Of a DNA stretch of 64,000 nucleotides, positions 1 through 8,235 are shown piece after piece. The stretch spans positions 2,480,001 through 2,544,000 of the forward strand of contig NZ_CP094534.1 of assembly GCF_022811645.1 (NCBI RefSeq). The letters are read 5' to 3'. Under the pieces are notes generated by a model. The model was not told the origin of the DNA and did no database searches. It saw only the letters and a list, made by a program, of their open reading frames with translations. Numbering within the stretch: position 1 is the first letter of the stretch; every line of letters starts with the position of its first letter. The translations under genes were made by a program, and so were the position numbers. This stretch comes from Hymenobacter monticola (GTDB taxonomy: Bacteria > Bacteroidota > Bacteroidia > Cytophagales > Hymenobacteraceae).

Positions 1-365
1 GCCACCGGCGCCACCGGCACAACCGGCTCGCGGACCGGCACAACCGGCTCGCGGACCGGCACACTAGCCGGAGCAGCGTCCGCTTTCGGAGCCCCGCCTG
101 ACACAACTGCAGAGGTTGCAGCGGTGCCTGGCCGAACCAGGGGCACGGCCGTGGGGACTGTTGCGGGCGGCGGCGCTGCTTCAACCAGACCGGCCACTTG
201 TTCGCGCAGGCGCAGCAGCTCCGCTTGCATCTCAGCCTGCCGCTTGTTGAACTCGGCTTGGCGGATTTTCACTTCCTCCTCCAGCTCCTGAAGACGCTTG
301 GGTAAACCCCACACCCGCAAGGCAACTACAACAGCAATTATTAGGGCTAAAACGAACGCATCCAT
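1..365 (-). CDS. N-terminus of a coiled-coil membrane protein (cut by window edge)
   Basis: An open frame starts at an ATG at 365 and runs leftward off the window. The visible 121 residues begin with a hydrophobic helix (residues 3-16), continue with a charged, Glu/Lys/Arg-rich coiled coil (about 20-60) and then a Pro/Ala/Val-rich linker containing a 7-residue repeat, VPVREPV. A membrane anchor, coiled coil and Pro-rich linker is the usual beginning of DUF2339-type multi-spanning membrane proteins, but the diagnostic part lies outside the window, so that name is only a guess. The frame is free of stops and composition matches its neighbours. Confidence 0.55.
   Translation of the reverse strand, partial: MDAFVLALIIAVVVALRVWGLPKRLQELEEEVKIRQAEFNKRQAEMQAELLRLREQVAGLVEAAPPPATVPTAVPLVRPGTAATSAVVSGGAPKADAAPASVPVREPVVPVREPVVPVAPV
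13..75. repeat. 21-bp direct repeat inside the first gene
   Basis: A 21-bp unit occurs at 13-33 and 34-54 with a third, partial copy from 55. Because the unit is a multiple of three it adds VPVREPV blocks to the linker of the minus-strand protein without breaking the frame. Confidence 0.7.
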
Positions 366-842
366 GCGAGAGGGTTGTAAATAAACAATTGATTTTCAGT
401 TGACACTTTGCCCTTATGCACCTGCTGGCTTCTCTGCTTGCGAAGGCGATACACACAGCGGACCTCTTGAGGCAATTGCCGTCGATGGGATTTGCTGCGC
501 TCGTCGTTTTGCCAACGCTCGGCCGCCGCGGCCGCAAGGGTTGACGGTGACAAAAGGGGGACGCAGTGCCCGGCTGCGGATAGGATGGCACAATACTCCC
601 CCGTGTTGAGCGCGTCGGAAAGTGCTTTCTGTCGAAGGCGGATTCCGGGGCAATGAATCGGGATAGAAGCCGGGTGAATTGGCCGACCGAATGCCGCTTT
701 TCGCCGAACAACCCGGCCATTTTCCCTGGTTGCTCCGTGGCGGTCCCGAACCCTCAAGGCAGCGAACAGGCCATTGCCGCCCCGTCAGTCTTTCCGAGGC
801 CTTCGCCCTGGCTGGCGCAAGGCCTCGTCTTAACCCGACCCT
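366..842. other. Intergenic stretch without a recognisable gene
   Basis: About 480 bases between the first gene and the decayed frame at 843. Several open frames cross it on both strands, but none has a signal peptide, domain or plausible protein composition. It may hold promoters for the leftward gene; I see no clear -7 box. Confidence 0.4.
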
Positions 843-1228
843 ATGATTCGAAAAATGGCCTTGGCGGTACTGGCCGCCGCTGCGGTTTTCCTCATGGAGG
901 TATTGGTGCCTTATGGGTGCGCTGGCCAGCTATGAGCTGCTGTTTGCCTTTTTACTGGCCAACTTATAGGGCCATGTACCCCTTGCTCGCCTCTTCGGGG
1001 CTGACCGCCTGACGACGCAGCTTGCCCCGGCCAAGGCCCTGTTGGAAGGGCAGCGCGTGGTGCTGCTTCATGAATACCAAATAACCAGGTCGCAGCTGGC
1101 TAGCTAACGCCCCGCTCGACTACGAGCGGCTGTTGGCCAAAGGCTGGGGCTTTCCGCCGGATGGCACCGCCTCATACTGGGTGCGCCTGTTCATGCCTCA
1201 GCCCAGAGATATAGAACCTCGTTTTTAA
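843..1228 (+). pseudogene. Decayed reading frame, formerly a small membrane or secreted protein
   Basis: Three pieces of protein-like sequence lie in three frames. From an ATG at 843 the frame reads as a signal peptide or membrane helix (MIRKMALAVLAAAAVFLME) and stops after about 30 codons. From 913 a second frame gives a hydrophobic SYELLFAFLLANL segment, passes one TAG at 967 and continues as a plausible soluble stretch (LLEGQRVVLLHEYQITRSQ) to a TAA at 1105. A third frame from 1106 continues with YERLLAKGWGFPPDG and ends at a TAA at 1226-1228. The simplest reading is one gene with frameshifts and a nonsense codon. I do not recognise the family. Confidence 0.4.
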
Positions 1229-1266
1229 TTTCGGCTCTCTTTTGCTAAACAGGCTTTTTCGTCCAT

Positions 1267-1695
1267 TTAGCGGCAGAAGACGATTAGTGGAATGGTGTGC
1301 GACGGCCTTCGCCAGCGACTCGACGTAGGCGGCTGGTCCACGTCAGGAACGTGAAAAATGACGTCTTGACGGATTCGCTCCTTCATTTTGGCCAGCATCG
1401 GTGCGGGCACGGCTCGCGCCGCTTGGTGCAGTTGGACCCCGGTGATGGACTGAATCCGTCCATTGCCGTCCACTTGAAACCGGAACTCGATGAAGCCCCG
1501 GCCTTGTCGACACAATACGGCCCGTTCGGTCGCAGTAAGCGCCTTATTTGCCGCTTGGGCCACGGCGGTTGGCACTAGAGGCCGCATCTCGTCGGGGTCG
1601 GAATAGGCCCGGTTAGCTTTTGCTTGCCCGTAAGCGCTTGACAAGCCCCAACCGAAGCCAAAAAGTGTTGCGAACAAGATAACCTTAGGGGGCAT
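1267..1695 (-). CDS. Small exported hypothetical protein
   Basis: 142 residues with a signal peptide (MPPKVILFATLFGFGWGLSSAYGQA, cleavage after the Ala-Tyr-Gly-Gln-Ala region). The central part, GFIEFRFQVDGNGRIQSI, resembles the beta-strand pattern of TonB C-terminal-like domains found in small Bacteroidota periplasmic proteins, but the match is by eye and weak. The gene lies 67 nt downstream of radC on the same strand. The C-terminus is rich in Arg, Ser and Pro and may be disordered. Function is unknown; the signal peptide is the best support that the gene is real. Confidence 0.6.
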   Translation of the reverse strand: MPPKVILFATLFGFGWGLSSAYGQAKANRAYSDPDEMRPLVPTAVAQAANKALTATERAVLCRQGRGFIEFRFQVDGNGRIQSITGVQLHQAARAVPAPMLAKMKERIRQDVIFHVPDVDQPPTSSRWRRPSHTIPLIVFCR

Positions 1696-1762
1696 GAAGC
1701 GAGCCGAGCACGGCGGTTTTGGCTGAAAGAGACAGGGTATATTTCAAGCAGTACCTGTCCAA

Positions 1763-2494
1763 TCACAATATCCCCTCGTCGGCAAAGCTGTAATACCCCT
1801 GCTCCGCAAAAATGAGGTGGTCCAGAATCGGCAAATCCAGGAAGGTGCCGGCTTCTTTTAGCTTTTTGGTGAGCTGAATGTCGGCGCCGCTGGGGTTGCG
1901 GTTGCCGCTGGGGTGGTTGTGCACCAGGATGATGCTACTGGCCAGCTGCTCCAAGGCTTCTTTGAAAATCATTTTGGGGTCGGCCACGGTGCCGGCCACG
2001 CCGCCGCGGCTGATGGCGGTTTTGCGCATCACCACGTTGGCCCGGTTCAGCAGAATGACCCAGAATTCCTCGTGCGGCAAATCGAGCAGGTGCGGGCGCA
2101 TCAGGTTGTAGATGTCGCGCGAGCAGGTGATGGTGTTGCGCGTCGGCGCATCGGCCTCCTTGCGGCGGCGGCCCAGCTCCAGGGCGGCCACCACCGTGAT
2201 GGCCTTGGCCTCGCCGATGCCGGGGTGGCGGCAAAGCTGCTTCACGCTCTCGCGGGCCAGGGCGTTGAGGTCGTTGCCCACGCCTTGCAGCATGAGCTTG
2301 CCCACATCCACGGCCGTGAGCTTGGTGGTGCCCGAGCCGATGAGAATGGCCAGCAGCTCGGCGTCGGAGAGGGCGGCGCGGCCCTTGCTCATGAGCTTTT
2401 CGCGCGGCCGGTCGTCCTCGGCCCAGCTCTTGATGCCGGTAGTGGGCGTGGGGTAGGTGGGAGCGGGTTCGGGCAGCTGGTCAAGCGGTTCCAT
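1763..2494 (-). CDS. radC: RadC family JAB/MPN protein
   Basis: 243 residues, the normal size for RadC. The N-terminal half holds a helix-hairpin-helix-like region (HPGIGEAKA, residues 90-98). The C-terminal half is a JAB1/MPN metalloprotease-like fold with the zinc motif HNHPSG followed by Asp (His192, His194, Asp205). RadC was named for DNA repair, but its biochemical role is still unsettled. It is a common housekeeping gene in Bacteroidota. The start at 2494 gives the usual N-terminus with an IKSWAEDDRPREKL block at 21-34. Confidence 0.93.
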   Translation of the reverse strand: MEPLDQLPEPAPTYPTPTTGIKSWAEDDRPREKLMSKGRAALSDAELLAILIGSGTTKLTAVDVGKLMLQGVGNDLNALARESVKQLCRHPGIGEAKAITVVAALELGRRRKEADAPTRNTITCSRDIYNLMRPHLLDLPHEEFWVILLNRANVVMRKTAISRGGVAGTVADPKMIFKEALEQLASSIILVHNHPSGNRNPSGADIQLTKKLKEAGTFLDLPILDHLIFAEQGYYSFADEGIL

Positions 2495-2619
2495 GCAGTG
2501 GGGCCGGGGTAGAAGGTAAAAAGTCAGCTAAATGTAAAGCAAAAGCGCGCCGGGCGCGTTTAAAGCCGGAGCCTGTGGCGGCGCTGTGCGGCCGGGGCGT
2601 TCAGAGTCTCCTTTAGAAT

Positions 2620-3858
2620 ATGCGAAATCCGTTGGTGTTGTGGTTGGTGTTGGGGCTGGTGGTGTTGGCCGAATGGTATGGGTATCAGGCGGCGCGCACG
2701 TTGGCGCAGCACCTGTCGCCGGGCGCCCGGCGCGGGGTAAGCATCGGTTATTGGGTGCTCACGGTGGTGGTGTGGGGCCTGGCCATTTGGGCGGGCAGCA
2801 CGCGGCAGGCCGGCCACACCGTGCTCAAAAGCTACCTGATGAGCTTGCCCTTGCTGCTGCTGGCGGGCAAGCTGGTGATGCTCCTGCCGCTGCTGCTCGA
2901 AGACCTCACGCGACTGGTGCGCTCTTTCAGCGCTCCGCGCGCGGCCGATGGCACGCGCGTGGCCATTCCGCGCAGCGAGTTCATCGCCAAGCTGGCGCTG
3001 GGGCTCGGGGCCATTCCGTTTGGGGCGCTGTTATGGGGCATGGTGAAGGGCGGCACCGACTACACCGTTCGCCGCGTCACGCTGAAATTCCCCAACCTGC
3101 CGGCGGGCTTCGACGGCTTCAAGGTGCTGCAGATTTCGGACCTGCACACCGGCAGCTTCAACTCGACCGAACCGCTGGAGCGCGCTGTGGCGATGATAAA
3201 CCGCCAGGGCGCCGACCTTGTCCTGATGACCGGCGACCTGGTGAACAACCGCGCCGAAGAGGTGGAGCCACACATCCCGGCCCTGTCCAAAATCAAGTCC
3301 GACCTGCCCATTTTCTCCAGCCTCGGCAATCACGACTACGGCGACTACGTGGCCGAATTCCGCGAAGACCGCGCCTTGTGGCGCCAGAACCTGCAGCGCC
3401 TCATGCAGAACCACGCCAAAATGGGCTGGACGCTGCTCAACGACACCACCCATTTCATCGAGCGCGGCGGCGATAAAATCGCCATTGTGGGCATCCAGAA
3501 CAGCAGCTCCCATCTCAACTTCCACACCTACGGCGACCTGCCCAAGGCCCACGCCGCCAGTGGCGACGCGCCCTTCAAAATCCTGCTCTCGCATGACCCT
3601 TCGTACTGGGAAAGCCACATCCTGAACTACCCCGACATCGACCTCACCCTCAGCGGCCACACCCACGGCATGCAGTTCGGCCTCAACCTGCCTTTCCTGA
3701 AATGGAGCCCCGTGCAATACGCCTACAAGCAGTGGGCCGGGCTGTACGAAAAAGGCCGCCAGAAGCTGTACGTCAACGTGGGGCTGGGCTTTCTGGGCTA
3801 CCCGGGGCGGGTGGGCTTCCTGCCCGAAATCACGGTGTTTGAGCTGCGGCGGGCGTAA
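2620..3858 (+). CDS. Membrane-anchored metallophosphoesterase
   Basis: 412 residues. The first 140 carry about four hydrophobic helices (1-20, 41-58, 70-93, 122-140). The rest is a calcineurin-like metallophosphoesterase domain with the metal ligands in order: SDLHTG (Asp174, His176), GDLVNN (205-210), GNHDYGD (236-242), LLSHDP and finally SGHTHG. The arrangement matches YkuE-type and other membrane-linked phosphoesterases, which often act on lipids or cell-envelope phosphates; the substrate here cannot be told from sequence. It stands alone, diverging from radC. Confidence 0.9.
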   Translation: MRNPLVLWLVLGLVVLAEWYGYQAARTLAQHLSPGARRGVSIGYWVLTVVVWGLAIWAGSTRQAGHTVLKSYLMSLPLLLLAGKLVMLLPLLLEDLTRLVRSFSAPRAADGTRVAIPRSEFIAKLALGLGAIPFGALLWGMVKGGTDYTVRRVTLKFPNLPAGFDGFKVLQISDLHTGSFNSTEPLERAVAMINRQGADLVLMTGDLVNNRAEEVEPHIPALSKIKSDLPIFSSLGNHDYGDYVAEFREDRALWRQNLQRLMQNHAKMGWTLLNDTTHFIERGGDKIAIVGIQNSSSHLNFHTYGDLPKAHAASGDAPFKILLSHDPSYWESHILNYPDIDLTLSGHTHGMQFGLNLPFLKWSPVQYAYKQWAGLYEKGRQKLYVNVGLGFLGYPGRVGFLPEITVFELRRA

Positions 3859-3967
3859 GGGCAAGCAACGAAATATACCGTTGTGGTAACATCCGTTACG
3901 GCCGCGCCGTAAAGGCCCCTCATCCGCTCAGCCACTTACGGTTGGCGCCTTTTCAACCTCCCTTCTC

Positions 3968-4657
3968 ATGAAAAATTCCCTCTTGATTCTCGCGGGCGCT
4001 GCTGCCCTCTCGCTGGCTTCCTGCTCGCAGGAAAAGACCACCGAAACCACCACCGCCCCCGCCGAAGGCACAACGACCACCACGACGACCACCACCATGG
4101 GCCCGATGACGGACGCCCAGATTGAGGCCCGCGCCCAGCGCATTGCCGACAAAATGGTGGCCGACATGAAAATCACGGACGAAGCCACGAAAACCAAAAT
4201 CCGGACCGTGTACGTGAACCGCTACAAGCGCATGAACGACATGCGCAGCAAGTACACCACCGACACCACCGGCATGGCCGCCGCCATGCGCGATGAGCGA
4301 ATGGCCGAAGACCAGGAGTTCAAGGTGATTTTTGTGGAGCCGGCGCAGTACCAGGCCTATGAGTCGAGCCGCTCGACCTACGATGACAGCAACTTCGCCG
4401 ACGACAACATGTCCTCGGACATGAGCTCTTCCTCGGACATGAACTCCTCTTCGGACATGAGCAACACCTCATCGACCTCCACCTCGACGTCGGACGCTGC
4501 CGGCAGCAACATGTCGGCCGACGGGGGCAAAATGAAAGTGAAAGCCGACGGCGACATCAAAATCAAGGACGCCGCCGGCAACAAAATGAAAATGGACGGC
4601 GACGACGGCACCATCAAGGCCAAGCCCGAAGACGGCGGCAAAACCAAAATCAAGTAG
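3968..4657 (+). CDS. Lipoprotein with acidic Ser/Asp/Met-rich tail
   Basis: 229 residues with a lipoprotein signal peptide and lipobox LASC (Cys19). A Thr-rich linker (25-45) leads to a helical domain at about 46-125 (IEARAQRIADKMVADMKI). Then come repeats of SSDM and Ser/Thr, and a C-terminal run of alternating Lys and Asp/Gly strands (KMKVKADGDIKIKDAAG). The tail looks disordered, perhaps cation-binding. No known family is recognised. A hairpin terminator follows at 4728-4762. Confidence 0.75.
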   Translation: MKNSLLILAGAAALSLASCSQEKTTETTTAPAEGTTTTTTTTTMGPMTDAQIEARAQRIADKMVADMKITDEATKTKIRTVYVNRYKRMNDMRSKYTTDTTGMAAAMRDERMAEDQEFKVIFVEPAQYQAYESSRSTYDDSNFADDNMSSDMSSSSDMNSSSDMSNTSSTSTSTSDAAGSNMSADGGKMKVKADGDIKIKDAAGNKMKMDGDDGTIKAKPEDGGKTKIK

Positions 4658-4727
4658 CACCCGGCGCCCACGGCACCGAAGTCGAAAAGCCAGTGTTTGG
4701 TCGATGCAATTGGCCGAACCATCGTAG

Positions 4728-4762
4728 AAAAGCCTGCCCTTGCAACGGGGCAGGCTTTTTTT
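4728..4762 (+). terminator. Rho-independent terminator
   Basis: Arms AGCCTGCCC (4731-4739) and GGGCAGGCT (4748-4756) enclose a short loop and are followed by seven T residues. It lies about 70 nt after the lipoprotein gene. Confidence 0.85.
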
Positions 4763-4809
4763 GCCTCATTGGGTTGCTACTTTGTAGTCAGGTTGTGTGT
4801 TATTAGTGA

Positions 4810-5511
4810 ATGATTGTTGAACTAGTGTCTTGTGCGCGTGGCGGTTGGGCCAGGCAAAGCCCGCGCCGCTGGCTGCTGGCGCTGTTGTGCCTGCTGGTGG
4901 CCGGCGCGGCCCACGCCCAGGCGCCCAACACCGTGCGCCTGACGGGCACCGTGGCCGAAGCCACCTCGCGCCAGCCCGTGCCGGGCGCCACCGTGCAGGT
5001 GCAGCGCACCCGCCGCGGCATGGTCACCGATGCCACCGGCAGCTTCGGCCTCGATGTGCTGCCCACCGACACGGTGTTGTTTCGCGCGCTCGGCTTCAAA
5101 ACCCAGCGCCTGCCCATGGGCGGTACGGGCCTCTCGCAGCTGGTGGTGCGCATTCAGCTGGTGCGCGACAGCGTGCAGCTGGGCGAGGTGCAGGTGGTGA
5201 GCGACCGCGCCGACCGCGCCGTCATCAACCGGGCCCTGCGCAACATCAAACGCCCCGCCCCGCCGGTGGTGAGCGGCGTGAAGCGCCCGCCCAAACCCAA
5301 GCCCCTGTTCGCCGTCGACTCGACGGCGCCCAAAGCCCCGGTGCCCACTATCCAGAGCCCGGTGAGCTTGATTTACGACCAGTTCTCGCGCGAGGGCAAG
5401 CAGCGCCGCAAGATGGAGGAGATTGAAGCCGAGCAGCGTGCCGAAAAGATTCGCAAAGCCCGCGCCCAGTACAACAAGGCCTTTAAGGACAACCGCGGCT
5501 ACGAGCCTTAG
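4810..5511 (+). CDS. Carboxypeptidase-regulatory-like domain protein
   Basis: 233 residues. After a basic start and a signal peptide ending near AAHAQA (about residue 37) comes a single beta-sandwich of the carboxypeptidase regulatory-like type (TGTVAEATSRQPVPGATVQ, then TDATGSFGLDVLPTDTVLFRALGF), the module that also starts SusC/TonB-dependent receptors. Here there is no receptor barrel; instead a Pro-rich and then Lys/Glu/Arg-rich helical tail ends the protein. Such stand-alone proteins are common in Bacteroidota; the role is unknown but the location should be periplasm or outer membrane. Confidence 0.8.
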   Translation: MIVELVSCARGGWARQSPRRWLLALLCLLVAGAAHAQAPNTVRLTGTVAEATSRQPVPGATVQVQRTRRGMVTDATGSFGLDVLPTDTVLFRALGFKTQRLPMGGTGLSQLVVRIQLVRDSVQLGEVQVVSDRADRAVINRALRNIKRPAPPVVSGVKRPPKPKPLFAVDSTAPKAPVPTIQSPVSLIYDQFSREGKQRRKMEEIEAEQRAEKIRKARAQYNKAFKDNRGYEP

Positions 5512-5637
5512 GGCTGTACCGCCAGGCTATGCTTGGCCCCGTGTGCGCCCGCAAAACTCTCCGCGCTGCAGCAACGCAAGGCGAAGCACAGCTTCGCGGT
5601 ACATAACTGGCCACTGCCCTTTGCCGTAAGCCCGAAG

Positions 5638-6624
5638 ATGAAAATCGGGTATCCCTGCGTGAACGAGGCGATGGACTGCAGCGCCGCCAACACCTTTCGG
5701 CTGGCTTCCTACTCGGAGGAGCGTCTTATTGCGGCCGTGACGGCCAACCTGACCTGCCTGCGCCGCATGCTGGAATGGAACGTGGCCCAGGGCCTGCTCT
5801 TCTTTCGGATGGGCTCGGGCATTGTGCCCTTCGGCTCGCACGAAATCAACACCTTTCCCTGGCAAACGCACTTCGCCGCTGAGTTCCGGGCTATTGGCGA
5901 CTACATCAAGGCCAACAACCTGCGGGTGAGCTTTCACCCCGACCAGTTTGTGGTGCTGAACTCGCCCAGCTCCGACATTGTGCGGCGCAGCATTCAGGAA
6001 CTGGTGTACCAGGGTTCGATGCAGGATTTGATGGGCCTGGACGGCACGGCCAAGCTGCAGATTCACGTGGGCGGACTGTATGGCGACCGCGAAGGGGCCA
6101 TCAGCCGGTTTGCCGAGGTGCACGCTACGCTGCCCGAGGCGGTGAAGGCCCGCGTGGTGGTGGAAAACGACGACCGACTGTTTTCGCTGCGCGACTGCCT
6201 GCACCTGCACGAGCTGACGGGCGTGCCCATTCTCTTCGACAACTTCCACCACGAGTGCCTCAACCACGGCGAGCCCATGGCTGAGGCGCTGCGCCTGGCC
6301 GCTGGCACCTGGCACCCCACCGCCGACGGCGTGCCCATGATGGACTACAGCTCGCAGGCCCTGGGCGAGCGCAAGGGCAAGCACACCGACGACTTGGTGG
6401 ACGACTCGTTCCGCGAGTTCCTCACCAACCTCAACGGCCTCGATTTTGACATCATGCTCGAAATCAAGAACAAGGAAGCCAGCGCCCTGCGCGCCGTGGC
6501 CATTCTGCGCGAGCGGGGCCTGAGCGCGCCCGCACCCAACGTGCCCGTGCCGCCCCTCAACCTGCCGCCCGACCCCAACGCGCCCGCCAAAGCCAAACGT
6601 GCCAAGAAAGTGGCCAACAATTAA
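5638..6624 (+). CDS. uvsE: UV damage endonuclease UvsE/UvdE
   Basis: 328 residues from the ATG at 5638, chosen because the family typically begins MKIGYPCxN; the open frame extends upstream to 5533 but that part has no family resemblance. The TIM-barrel metal-site motifs are visible: SFHPDQFVVLNS, HVGG, VVENDD, FDNFHHECLN and the late MLEIKNKE. The enzyme nicks DNA 5' of UV photoproducts and other lesions with divalent metals, an alternative to nucleotide excision repair. A Pro/Ala/Lys-rich tail follows the domain. The 3' neighbour starts 43 nt downstream and may be co-transcribed. Confidence 0.93.
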   Translation: MKIGYPCVNEAMDCSAANTFRLASYSEERLIAAVTANLTCLRRMLEWNVAQGLLFFRMGSGIVPFGSHEINTFPWQTHFAAEFRAIGDYIKANNLRVSFHPDQFVVLNSPSSDIVRRSIQELVYQGSMQDLMGLDGTAKLQIHVGGLYGDREGAISRFAEVHATLPEAVKARVVVENDDRLFSLRDCLHLHELTGVPILFDNFHHECLNHGEPMAEALRLAAGTWHPTADGVPMMDYSSQALGERKGKHTDDLVDDSFREFLTNLNGLDFDIMLEIKNKEASALRAVAILRERGLSAPAPNVPVPPLNLPPDPNAPAKAKRAKKVANN

Positions 6625-6667
6625 CATCCCACCCACTCACCATTTCACCACCTCACCAATTCACCTC

Positions 6668-7024
6668 ATGCCTTCCGACCACCTGAATGCCACCATCAGC
6701 GCCCTGAAAAACGGCCTCACCAGCCTGCCCCTGGGCTCGGCCATGGACAACACCGAAACCTGGCAGCAGCAGTTTCTGCAAAGCGGCCTGCCCGGCCTGC
6801 AGGACATTGCCCGTGAAATCGGCAACCTGCAGTCCTTGCTCACCAGCGGTGCTTTGAGCGCCACGGCCATCGGCAATTCGCTGTCGATGCTCGGCGACCA
6901 GACCAGCCAGATTAGCCGGCAGGCGGGAGACGACCTGAAAAAGCCACTGCAGGAACTGAGCGACCTGTTGCGAAAACACGGCAGCGACCTGCTGGCGCAC
7001 GCCGCGAAGAAGCAGAAGAAGTAG
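6668..7024 (+). CDS. Small helical hypothetical protein
   Basis: 118 residues starting at the ATG at 6668 (the longer frame from 6599 overlaps uvsE and reads as low-quality Pro/His/Thr-rich sequence). The protein is alpha-helical and Leu/Gln/Ser-rich, with heptad-like spacing over LLTSGALSATAIGNSLSML and a basic HAAKKQKK end. No signal peptide or membrane segment. Unknown function; it lies directly behind uvsE and is bounded by a strong terminator. Confidence 0.65.
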   Translation: MPSDHLNATISALKNGLTSLPLGSAMDNTETWQQQFLQSGLPGLQDIAREIGNLQSLLTSGALSATAIGNSLSMLGDQTSQISRQAGDDLKKPLQELSDLLRKHGSDLLAHAAKKQKK

Positions 7025-7043
7025 ACTGCTGTTTCCACTGCTA

Positions 7044-7086
7044 ATGCAAAAAGCCCTATCCGGTAACAGGATGGGGCTTTTTGCAT
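7044..7086. terminator. Bidirectional terminator
   Basis: AAAAAGCCC on the left pairs with GGGCTTTTT on the right around a CC/GG inner stem, with A and T tracts on the two sides. It separates the convergent genes at 6668-7024 (+) and 7109-7495 (-). Confidence 0.8.
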
Positions 7087-7108
7087 TGAAATGGCGACGG
7101 CCGCGCGG

Positions 7109-7495
7109 CTACGGACGTGCCACGTTGCTGCTGTTGCTGCGGCGCGAGCGGCTGGGCACCACGTCGGTCGATTGGCGGGAGCGGTTGTCGCGCATGATGG
7201 GCTGTTCGCGCACATCGGGCACGGTGTTGGGCGAGAGTTCGGGCGTACCGGCCGGGAGCACGGCCCCGCCCGTGTTGTCCAGCGGGCGGCTGCGCTGGGC
7301 GTCGCGGTTGGTGGGCGTGCGCTGCATTTCGGCGGGGCCCTGGATGGTGCTTTGGTTCAGGGCCGGGTTCACGGGCGGGATGGTGGTTTGGCCCTGGCTG
7401 CCGCCGCGCACCGGCGCGGAGGGGTCGAAAGGAACGGTTTGGGCGTGGGCGGCGGCACTTAGCAGCAGGCCGGCCATCAGCAGGAAGGGTTTCAT
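7109..7495 (-). CDS. Small secreted Pro/Arg/Ser-rich protein
   Basis: 128 residues with a clear signal peptide (MKPFLLMAGLLLSAAAHAQ). The mature part has no hydrophobic core and is rich in Pro, Thr, Arg, Ser and Asn, so it is probably disordered; the end (SRSRRSNSSNVARP) is basic. I recognise no domain. It lies downstream of another secreted low-complexity gene on the same strand, but a terminator separates them. Confidence 0.6.
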   Translation of the reverse strand: MKPFLLMAGLLLSAAAHAQTVPFDPSAPVRGGSQGQTTIPPVNPALNQSTIQGPAEMQRTPTNRDAQRSRPLDNTGGAVLPAGTPELSPNTVPDVREQPIMRDNRSRQSTDVVPSRSRRSNSSNVARP

Positions 7496-7520
7496 GGGGG
7501 CGGGGGAAGGGGGTGGGAAA

Positions 7521-7557
7521 CAAAAAAACCGGCTGCTTCGGGAGAAACAGCCGGTTT
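7521..7557 (-). terminator. Terminator of the low-complexity secreted gene
   Basis: Arms ACCGGCTG (7528-7535) and CAGCCGGT (7548-7555). The seven A residues at 7522-7528 give a U tract on the minus strand, 33 nt past the stop of the gene at 7590-7976. Confidence 0.8.
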
Positions 7558-7589
7558 CTATACTTTATACGGCGCTGAGCCGCAAAGTG

Positions 7590-7976
7590 TTATTGCATCG
7601 ACTTGGACTTCATTTTGCCCTTGCCGCCGTTCGTGCCGCCTTTGGATTTCATGCGGCCCGAGGTGGTGCCCGACGTGCTGCCCATGCTGCCGCTGGTGGA
7701 GGTCATCGTGCCCGAGGTAGAGCCCATTGAGCCCGAAGTAGAGCCCATGGTGCCGGAGCCCGAGGTGGTGCCCATGGTGCCGGTGGTAGTACCAGTGGTC
7801 ATGCCCGGGGTGCCGCTGGTAGTGCCCGACGACGTGGTGCCTATCGTGGTGCCGGTGGTGGTAGAGCCGGCGGTGGTACCGCTGGTGGTACCCATGCCCG
7901 AGGTGGTTTGGGCGAAAGCGGCGCTGCTCAGGCCCATGGTCAGGAATGCGGCGAGGAGGATTTTGGTGGTCTTCAT
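7590..7976 (-). CDS. Secreted Gly/Ser/Thr/Met low-complexity protein
   Basis: 128 residues. A signal peptide (1-22, ending SSAAFAQ) is followed by roughly 90 residues made almost only of Gly, Ser, Thr and Met in imperfect repeats of the form SGTMGSTSG, and a basic Lys/Gly/Met tail. The DNA is correspondingly repetitive, with degenerate GTxxTx codons. This looks like a disordered surface or periplasmic protein rather than an enzyme. The upstream 250 nt to the sigma factor form a divergent promoter region. Confidence 0.65.
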   Translation of the reverse strand: MKTTKILLAAFLTMGLSSAAFAQTTSGMGTTSGTTAGSTTTGTTIGTTSSGTTSGTPGMTTGTTTGTMGTTSGSGTMGSTSGSMGSTSGTMTSTSGSMGSTSGTTSGRMKSKGGTNGGKGKMKSKSMQ

Positions 7977-8235
7977 GATAAAACGGGTTGGAAATGTGGA
8001 AAGGGGTGAGATGCGAGGGAAGGCCGCGGCTGGCGCGGGTTTGTCGATACGCTAAGTTGTACCGTGGAGGTTGCGAAAATCAGCGGCCAATGTTCATCGA
8101 ATACTCATAATACTCGTTGTTTGTTTTGGGTATTACTCACTGATTTTCAATTGGTATTGTGTGCTATGCAGGAGGTGAGTGGCGTTGGAATAAAAAATAA
8201 TGTTCACCTTCCGGTAACCTTCCCGAGGTGGCGCG

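Noticed and set aside
3896..3912. Hairpin TTACGGC/GCCGTAA as terminator
   Set aside because: Perfect 7-bp stem but no T run on either side.
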